Part shown: positions 55,761-61,557 of the stretch, piece after piece
Numbering within the stretch: position 1 is the stretch's first letter
How the letters are laid out: the number at the start of each line of letters is the position of its first letter
Source: Polaromonas sp.
Lineage (GTDB): Bacteria; Pseudomonadota; Gammaproteobacteria; Burkholderiales; Burkholderiaceae_C
DNA length: 64,000 nt
Reading direction: 5' to 3'
Assembly (NCBI GenBank): GCA_025362315.1
Contig: JANYGP010000019.1
Location: 103,608-167,607 of the forward strand
Made by a program: the position numbers and the translations under genes
Notes under the pieces: generated by a model
What the model saw: only the letters and a program-made list of their open reading frames with translations
Told to the model about the DNA's origin: nothing
Databases searched by the model: none

Positions 55761-56699
55761 ATGATCATCACTCAAAGCAAACTGGCTGCAGCACGCGTGC
55801 TGGTCGTGGGCGATGCCATGCTGGACCGGTATTGGTACGGCGCGGTTGAACGCATCTCACCTGAAGCGCCCGTGCCCGTGGTGCGCGTTACTCGCACTGA
55901 GGAGCGGATTGGTGCTGCTGCCAACGTCGCTTACAACATCGTCACACTCGGTGCACAGGCATCGTTGTTGACAGTGGTTGGCGAAGACGAAGCCAGCCAC
56001 CACCTGGAAGCCCTGGTTGCCAAAACCGGTATCACGCCGTATTTTGGACGCGATGCAAGGCTCAAAACCACCGTCAAACTTCGTGTGATTGGCAGGCAAC
56101 AGCAGCTGATCAGGCTAGATTTTGAAAACACGCCTGAAAGTGAGGTGTTGGCTTCCCAGTCAGCTGCGTTTGAAAAGCTGTGTCCCGCGCATGATGCAGT
56201 CTTGTTTTCTGATTACGGCAAAGGTGGCCTTGCACACATTCCGCTGATGATCGAGCAGGCTCGTGCCGCAGGCAAAATGGTTTTGGTTGACCCCAAAGGC
56301 GCTGAATACATGCGCTATAAAAACGCAACTGTGATCACCCCCAACAGGACTGAACTTGAGCAGGTGGTGGGTAGCTGGCGTAGCGAAGCTGACCTGCAGG
56401 ACAAAGTCAGCCAATTGCGACAGTCCCTCAATCTGCAGGCTCTTTTGCTGACCCGCAGTGAAGCGGGAATGACCCTGTTCGATGACCACGGGCAGCTGCA
56501 TGTCCCTGCGGTCGCACGGGAAGTTTTTGATGTGACTGGTGCGGGAGACACTGTGATTGCCACACTGGCAGCTTTGCTGGCAGCAGGAGTCAAGCTGCGC
56601 GATGCTGTGCCTGTTGCCAATCTGGCAGGCGGCATTGTTGTTGGCAAATTTGGGACTGCAACAGTTGCCTACAGCGAGCTGTTTGATGTGCGCCCGTAA
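55761..56699 (+). CDS. hldE (kinase domain) / rfaE1: D-glycero-beta-D-manno-heptose-7-phosphate kinase
   Basis: 312 residues from the ATG at 55761 (MIITQSKLAAARVLVVGDAMLDRYWYGAVERISPEAPVPVV). The track's 28 upstream codons overlap lapB and are dropped. PfkB-type kinase: VVGDAMLDRY, ERIGAAANVAYN, SDYGKGGL and the catalytic Asp in DVTGAGDTVIAT. Only the kinase domain of HldE is present; the adenylyltransferase part (HldC) must be elsewhere. A five-codon ATG...TGA mini-ORF (55748-55765) overlaps the start, which may couple translation to lapB. Confidence 0.92.
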   Translation: MIITQSKLAAARVLVVGDAMLDRYWYGAVERISPEAPVPVVRVTRTEERIGAAANVAYNIVTLGAQASLLTVVGEDEASHHLEALVAKTGITPYFGRDARLKTTVKLRVIGRQQQLIRLDFENTPESEVLASQSAAFEKLCPAHDAVLFSDYGKGGLAHIPLMIEQARAAGKMVLVDPKGAEYMRYKNATVITPNRTELEQVVGSWRSEADLQDKVSQLRQSLNLQALLLTRSEAGMTLFDDHGQLHVPAVAREVFDVTGAGDTVIATLAALLAAGVKLRDAVPVANLAGGIVVGKFGTATVAYSELFDVRP

Positions 56700-56745
56700 C
56701 AGAACCGGCCAATGAATGGCGCTGATCAATGAAGGGAGCTTTTCA

Positions 56746-57750
56746 ATGAAAATCGTTGTCACAGGCGCTGCAGGATTTATTGGCAGCAACATCGTTCGCG
56801 GACTCAATGCGCGCGGCATAGACAACATCATTGCGGTAGACGACCTGACGGATGGCGACAAGTTTAAAAACCTGGCTGCTTTGCAGATTGCTGACTATGT
56901 TGACGCAGATGACTTTTATGATTTATTTGCTGACAGTGCATTTGGTCAGGTAGACGCCGTCTTTCATCAGGGTGCCTGCAGCGACACCATGGAGCTGGAT
57001 GGCAAGTACATGATGGACAACAACTACACGCTGTCGTGTGATTTGTTTGATGCATGCCAACACCAGGGGACACGGTTGATGTATGCATCGTCGGCTGCAA
57101 CGTATGGCGGCTCCAGCACGTTCAGAGAGTCACCAGAATCTGAAAAGCCGCTTAATGTTTATGGCTACTCCAAATTGCTGTTTGACCAGCGCATGCGGCG
57201 TGAACTGGGCTCGCAATACGAAAATGCCAACACCCAGGTTGCAGGGTTCAGGTACTTCAATGTGTATGGCCCCCATGAGCAGCACAAGGGCCGCATGGCA
57301 AGCGTGGCGTATCACCAATTCCACCAGTTTCAATCCGAAGGAAAAGTCAAATTATTTGGTGAATACGGCGGCTATGCAGCTGGTGGCCAGATGCGAGACT
57401 TCGTATTTATAGATGATGTGGTGGCGGTAAATTTGTGGTTTTTGGACCACCCTGATCAATCCGGCCTGTTCAATCTGGGCACTGGCCATGCGCAGCCTTT
57501 CAACGATGTTGCCATCAGCGTTGTCAACACTTTGCGCGAAAAAAGCGGCAATTCACCGATAGGCATCGAAGAAGCTGTGCGTTCAGGCTTGATTGATTAC
57601 ATTCCTTTTCCGGCTGCCCTGGTTGGCAAGTACCAAAGTTACACCCAGGCTGATTTGACCCAATTGCGCGCAACCGGCTGCGACCATGCATTTGCGGACG
57701 TCAAACGTGGCGTAACTGCTTACATTGATTGGCTTTGTTTACAGAATTAA
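56746..57750 (+). CDS. hldD: ADP-L-glycero-D-manno-heptose-6-epimerase
   Basis: 334 residues from the ATG at 56746 with a strong SD (GAAGGGAGC). NADP-binding [39 protein letters not shown], active-site YGYSKLLFD (Tyr and Lys) and [20 protein letters not shown]. Final step in making ADP-L,D-heptose for the LPS core. Follows the heptose kinase by 46 nt. Confidence 0.97.
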   Translation: MKIVVTGAAGFIGSNIVRGLNARGIDNIIAVDDLTDGDKFKNLAALQIADYVDADDFYDLFADSAFGQVDAVFHQGACSDTMELDGKYMMDNNYTLSCDLFDACQHQGTRLMYASSAATYGGSSTFRESPESEKPLNVYGYSKLLFDQRMRRELGSQYENANTQVAGFRYFNVYGPHEQHKGRMASVAYHQFHQFQSEGKVKLFGEYGGYAAGGQMRDFVFIDDVVAVNLWFLDHPDQSGLFNLGTGHAQPFNDVAISVVNTLREKSGNSPIGIEEAVRSGLIDYIPFPAALVGKYQSYTQADLTQLRATGCDHAFADVKRGVTAYIDWLCLQN

Positions 57751-57880
57751 CTTCTTTATCAACAGTCAAGACCGATTTGCGTCAACGCAGCAGTCAATAC
57801 TTCGTTAGTAGCAGTGATATCCTTCGCTTTGACGGATTGCCCGGGTTTTCCCTTCCACCATTTAACTGAGGAATTTTTAC

Positions 57881-58561
57881 ATGTTTAAAAAATTGCTGGC
57901 ATTTTTAGCTGCCATGACTGTCACATTTGCATTTGCAGCTGTTGACGTGAACAAAGCCACACTCGCAGAACTGGACGGCATCAAGGGAATTGGCCCCGGT
58001 ATTTCCGGCAAGATTGTGGATGAGCGCAAAAAAGGCAATTTCAAAAGCTGGGAAGATTTCATTGAGCGCGTTAAAGGTGTGGGCGAAGGCAATGCAGCCA
58101 AGTTTTCTGCTGAAGGCTTGACGGTTGGTGGCGCTGGCTACAAAGGTGCTGCTGCACCCGCAAAGTCAGATGCCAAACCAGCAGCTGCTGCAGCAGCCAC
58201 ACCGGTCAAAGCCGACCCAAAACCAGCGTCTCCTGCCGCCGCACCAGCCAAGGCTGATGCCAAGCCCGCCGCACCTGCAGCGGCTGTCGCTGCAGCACCT
58301 GCCATGGCCAAAGATGAGAAAAAAGATCCGAAGGCTGAAGCAAAAGCCAAGAAAGAAGCCGACGCCAAAGCCAAAGCAGATGAAAAAGCAGCCAAAAAAG
58401 ATGCTGACGCTAAAGCCAAGGCAGATGCAAAAGCTGCCAAGGACAAGCCAGCTGCCAAAGCAGATTCAAAAGCCGATGCAAAGCCTGACACAAAAACAGC
58501 TGCCAAGCCAGATGCAAAGTCTGATGCTGCCAAACCGGCCGCCAGTGCTGCAAAGAACTGA
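57881..58561 (+). CDS. ComEA-like helix-hairpin-helix protein with AKP-rich tail
   Basis: 226 residues. Signal peptide (MFKKLLAFLAAMTVTFAFA), then a helix-hairpin-helix domain (VDVNKATLAELDGIKGIGPGISGKIVDERKKGNFKSWEDFIERVKGVGEGNAAKFSAEGL) typical of ComEA DNA-uptake proteins, then about 130 residues of Ala/Lys/Pro/Asp repeats (KADAKPAAPAAA, KAKADEKAAKKDADAKAKAD). The tail is much longer than in most ComEA proteins and probably binds nucleic acid or the cell wall. No pilin or comEC gene is near. The long ORFs on the other frames here are artefacts of the repetitive tail. Confidence 0.85.
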   Translation: MFKKLLAFLAAMTVTFAFAAVDVNKATLAELDGIKGIGPGISGKIVDERKKGNFKSWEDFIERVKGVGEGNAAKFSAEGLTVGGAGYKGAAAPAKSDAKPAAAAAATPVKADPKPASPAAAPAKADAKPAAPAAAVAAAPAMAKDEKKDPKAEAKAKKEADAKAKADEKAAKKDADAKAKADAKAAKDKPAAKADSKADAKPDTKTAAKPDAKSDAAKPAASAAKN

Positions 58562-58587
58562 CAGTCAGCAAGTCAGTTTGACAAATC

Positions 58588-58614
58588 AAAAACCCGCCAA
58601 TGGCGGGTTTTTTT
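58588..58614 (+). terminator. Rho-independent terminator
   Basis: AAAAACCCGCCAATGGCGGG followed by TTTTTTT, 25 bases after the ComEA-like gene. Confidence 0.93.
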
Positions 58615-58650
58615 ACGTCTATTTTTTAAGTTTTAACAAAGTAGGATGGC

Positions 58651-58694
58651 AGCGCTGGAAAAGCGGGCGCTACCAGCTATAAATTTGATAGTAA
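58651..58694. repeat. Dispersed ~45-bp repeat, copy J
   Basis: AGCGCTGGAAAAGCGGGCGC then TACCAGCTATAAATTTGATAG, between the ComEA-like gene and the convergent DinB-like gene. Confidence 0.65.
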
Positions 58695-58698
58695 TCAC

Positions 58699-59286
58699 TC
58701 ATACCAGTGCGATCAGATCTGTCACGCCAACATCTATGCCCTCCTGCATCAGCAGCGTTGTTACTTGCCCGCGATGGTGGGTCTGGTGGTTAAAAAAATG
58801 CGTCAGGGCCTGCCACGTGGGGTGAGCCCGCTGCACGCCCTGGGTGTTAGCGTAGAGCATTGTTGACGCCGCATAGGCCTGCGCCGTATCTGCGGCTTGA
58901 GGTAACTCTGCAATCCACATCTCAATTGTAATGTCTATATCTTCACGCGCTTGTTTCAGGTCAGCCCATGCAGAATACGCATCACTGGTGTAATCCGATC
59001 TTTCGGGCATTGCCAGCAGCCCAGGCTTGAGTGCTTCGAAATCGATGCCCTGCTTTGCAAAACGTGCCAGCCACATTTTGTCTGCTAATACCAGGTGGGT
59101 CAGCGTGTGGTGAATTGATTTGAAGAAAGCACCCTGGTCTGCCTTGCGCTGTGCGTCTGTCAGCCCCTCACAAGCTGCATACAGGCGCTGGTTCATCCAG
59201 CGGTTGTAACGAGCCAGAAAACCACAATTGTCAATGAACAAGTTGTTCATGTATTGCGGGTCTTGTTGATTTTGAATTGATTCCAT
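58699..59286 (-). CDS. DinB-family protein
   Basis: About 195 residues from the ATG at 59286 (MESIQNQQDPQYMNNLF); the ATG at 59250 (MNNLFIDNCGFLARYNRWMNQRLYAACEGL) is the alternative start and resembles the family better. Four-helix DinB/YfiT-like fold: DQGAFFKSIHHTLTHLVLADKMWLARF (metal His) and ALTHFFNHQTHHRGQVTTLLMQEGIDVGVTDLIALV (second His pair). Function of most members is unknown; they are putative metal-dependent thiol-transferases. Upstream lies a 12-bp repeat array. Confidence 0.9.
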   Translation of the reverse strand: MESIQNQQDPQYMNNLFIDNCGFLARYNRWMNQRLYAACEGLTDAQRKADQGAFFKSIHHTLTHLVLADKMWLARFAKQGIDFEALKPGLLAMPERSDYTSDAYSAWADLKQAREDIDITIEMWIAELPQAADTAQAYAASTMLYANTQGVQRAHPTWQALTHFFNHQTHHRGQVTTLLMQEGIDVGVTDLIALV

Positions 59287-59330
59287 CGCCGCGCATGTTA
59301 ACAATACCGTTCAAGCCAACAGGTTGCCTT

Positions 59331-59426
59331 GAATGAACGCCCGAATGAACGTACGAATCAATCCAAGAATCCAGCCAAGAATCTACCCAGAAATGTACAC
59401 AAGAATTCAGACAAGAACCAAAGCAC
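59331..59426. repeat. 12-bp degenerate tandem repeat, 8 units
   Basis: Eight successive 12-mers starting GAAT or similar (GAATGAACGCCC, GAATGAACGTAC, GAATCAATCCAA, GAATCCAGCCAA, GAATCTACCCAG and so on), decayed but in strict register. On the minus strand this gives a four-residue periodic peptide (VDSW LDSW IDSY), but no convincing gene carries it. It lies between two divergent genes. Confidence 0.85.
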
Positions 59427-59558
59427 CATTCCGACCTGCGCTGCGCTACCACTACATTTGAGAGCGCAAGCTTTGGCTGACAGCGCGCCAGCATGACCAT
59501 CAGACGGGTTAAGCTTGAATGCACTAAAAACTCAATTTCAAAACTCAGTTAACACACC

Positions 59559-60494
59559 ATGACCGCCATGCTTGATGCTTTGCAAACTGCAGTCAGACTG
59601 CCATGGATTGGACTGGTTGCTGAAATTGCGTTGCTGTTTCAAGACAGCAGCGTGAACATTTCAAAGCGCCTGGTGCAACCACTTGGTGGTGGCGCGAGTT
59701 TGTTTGTCATGCCGGCCATTGACAATTGCACGGCCATCACCAAACTCATCACCTTCACCCCCGCAAACGCAGGCACTGGCAGGCCGACGATTCAAGGCGA
59801 CGTGCTTGTGTTTGACATTGCCACTGGCCAGCGCCGCCTGGTACTCGATGGCCCCACAGTCACGGCACGCCGCACCGCTGCTGTGTCGGTACTGGCCGCT
59901 CAGCGGTTGGCACAAAACACCCAAGGGCCATTGCTGATCGTCGGTGCAGGCGTTCAGGGCAAAGCGCACCTGGAAGCTTTTGCCACTGTGTTGGGCATCA
60001 GGCAGGTGATGATTGCGTCGCGCGGTACGCAAAGCGCTGAACGGCTGGTGCAGCATGCCCGATCATTGGGACTGAATGCGCAGGTGGTGCCTGATGCCAA
60101 TGCAGCACTGGCGAGCTGCCCGCTGGCTGTGACCTGCACACCGGCCAACAGCATTGTCCTGAATGCCATTCCGCGCGAGGATGCCTTCATCAGTGCAGTG
60201 GGTGCTTTCACACCCAGCATGGCAGAGCTGAGTCCCAGCTTGTGCCAGCACATGGCTGAAGAAGGCACGGTCTGGCTGGATACAGCTGATGCCAGGCATG
60301 AGGCAGGCGACCTGCTGCACTCTGGCTTGAACATGCACACCATGAGAACACTGGGCGATGTAGTGCGGCATGGCATGCCCATACCGACAGGTCCGGTGCT
60401 GTTTAAAAGCTGTGGCTGGGCAGGCTGGGACCTGGCGGCGGCCCGGCTTGCACTGTTTCAAATTCAGGACTCACAGTCAAAAGCGCTTGTGTGA
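59559..60494 (+). CDS. Ornithine cyclodeaminase/mu-crystallin-family reductase (pyrroline-2-carboxylate reductase-like)
   Basis: 311 residues: QPLGGGASLFVMPAIDN, KLITFTPANAGTGRPTIQGDVLVFD, DGPTVTARRTAAVSVLAAQRL, nucleotide motif LLIVGAGVQGKAHLEAF, TCTPANSIVL. This matches the OCD/mu-crystallin fold; among relatives, delta1-pyrroline-2-carboxylate (or piperideine-2-carboxylate) reductases fit best, reducing a cyclic imine to proline. True ornithine cyclodeaminase is less likely since the typical active-site Asp arrangement is not evident. No hydroxyproline genes are adjacent. Confidence 0.8.
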   Translation: MTAMLDALQTAVRLPWIGLVAEIALLFQDSSVNISKRLVQPLGGGASLFVMPAIDNCTAITKLITFTPANAGTGRPTIQGDVLVFDIATGQRRLVLDGPTVTARRTAAVSVLAAQRLAQNTQGPLLIVGAGVQGKAHLEAFATVLGIRQVMIASRGTQSAERLVQHARSLGLNAQVVPDANAALASCPLAVTCTPANSIVLNAIPREDAFISAVGAFTPSMAELSPSLCQHMAEEGTVWLDTADARHEAGDLLHSGLNMHTMRTLGDVVRHGMPIPTGPVLFKSCGWAGWDLAAARLALFQIQDSQSKALV

Positions 60495-60550
60495 TCGGCA
60501 CAAACCATTTGACTGGTGCCTTTCAGGATGTTTTATTTGGTCATTCAGGT

Positions 60551-60596
60551 CTGTAACCCAATCAATATATGCGCTAGCAGCTATCTTAATAATAGT
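60551..60596. repeat. Dispersed ~45-bp repeat, copy K
   Basis: CTGTAACCCAATCAATATAT, then GCGCTAGCAGCT and ATCTTAATAATAG, in the same orientation as A and B. A short hairpin with T-run (GACCCTTGTTGGGTTTTTA, ~60648-60668) just after may terminate the reductase gene. Confidence 0.75.
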
Positions 60597-60768
60597 AGAT
60601 AAATGCTGATCCAAAAACCAAATTTGAATTCGCCTGTAAATCAACAAGACCCTTGTTGGGTTTTTAATCTTGGCTGCCAGGGGTTTGAAGCAAATGGTGC
60701 CGCATAAAAACCGACATCGTAAATAATGTCATTCATCAAAACACCGATACACGAACGAGGAGCTGCTC

Positions 60769-61140
60769 ATGAACGTTAAAAACATTATCGGACTGGTAGA
60801 AAAAGCCTTTTTGGTCATCATTGCTTTTTTCACCATTGCTGCCATGGCACAGGAAGTACTGCTGCTGATCAGCAACCGCAAAGTTGAACTCAAGGACCTG
60901 CTGCTCATGTTCATTTACGCCGAGGTGCTGGGCATGCTTGCAGCGTTTTACGCCAGCCACCGCATCCCCATCACCATTCCCCTTTTTATCGCAATGACCG
61001 CGTTGAGCCGCCTGATCATTTTGCAGGGCAAAGATGGAGATCCTTCCATCCTTCTGTACGAAAGTGGCGCCATTATTTTGATCGCAGGTGCCTGCTGGGT
61101 CATCAGCCGAATTCAGCCTGCTGACGAGCCAGACCGCTGA
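60769..61140 (+). CDS. psiE: PsiE-type phosphate-starvation-inducible membrane protein
   Basis: 123 residues with four predicted membrane segments (AFLVIIAFFTIAAMAQEVLLLI, LLLMFIYAEVLGMLAAFYA, ITIPLFIAMTALSRLIILQ, ILIAGACWVISRIQ), preceded by SD CGAGGAGCTGCTC. The LLLMFIYAEVLGML segment and overall layout match PsiE. Function unknown. No clear pho box was found upstream. Confidence 0.85.
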   Translation: MNVKNIIGLVEKAFLVIIAFFTIAAMAQEVLLLISNRKVELKDLLLMFIYAEVLGMLAAFYASHRIPITIPLFIAMTALSRLIILQGKDGDPSILLYESGAIILIAGACWVISRIQPADEPDR

Positions 61141-61165
61141 AAAGCCCGGCTTCGTACAGAAGAAA

Positions 61166-61507
61166 ATGGTCTCCAGACGTCAATTGCGCGGAACTGAACC
61201 GCTGGGCTATGTCAAACCCCTGACACTGCCAAACTGCCCGCTCTGCGACAGGCCCATGGTGGCAGGGGCCAGCATTGACGAACACCACCTGCTACCCAAA
61301 AGCTGTGGCGGCAAAACCAAAGAACCAGTCCACCGTATTTGCCATCGAAAAATCCACGCAACATTCAGTGAGCGGGAGCTTGGCAAAGAATTCGCCAGTT
61401 GGGACGCCTTGAAGCATCACCCGGAAATAGCCGCGTTCGTGACCTGGGTCGCTAACAAACCAGCGACTTTTTATGACAATTCACGCAAGCCTGCACGAAG
61501 GCGGTGA
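61166..61507 (+). CDS. Small HNH-type nuclease-like protein
   Basis: 113 residues from the ATG at 61166 (MVSRRQLRGTEPLGYVKPLTLPN), dropping 26 track codons that overlap psiE. An HNH zinc core is visible: CPLCDRPM, SIDEHHLLPKSCGGK and VHRICHRKIHATFSERELG, with two CxxC/CxxH-like metal pairs. Such small stand-alone HNH proteins are common and mostly uncharacterised; some are accessory to restriction or repair. It sits between psiE and the convergent hydantoinase gene. Confidence 0.85.
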   Translation: MVSRRQLRGTEPLGYVKPLTLPNCPLCDRPMVAGASIDEHHLLPKSCGGKTKEPVHRICHRKIHATFSERELGKEFASWDALKHHPEIAAFVTWVANKPATFYDNSRKPARRR

Positions 61508-61557
61508 AGGTGCAAATTGCAATCAGCGTGCTGTTGTCAATTGATATCAGGTGTGCT

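Noticed and set aside
58125-58682. 185-codon ORF in another frame of the ComEA-like gene, and 58138-58533 on the minus strand
   Set aside because: Both come from the low-complexity Ala/Lys/Pro tail; the ComEA frame has the signal peptide, HhH domain and SD.
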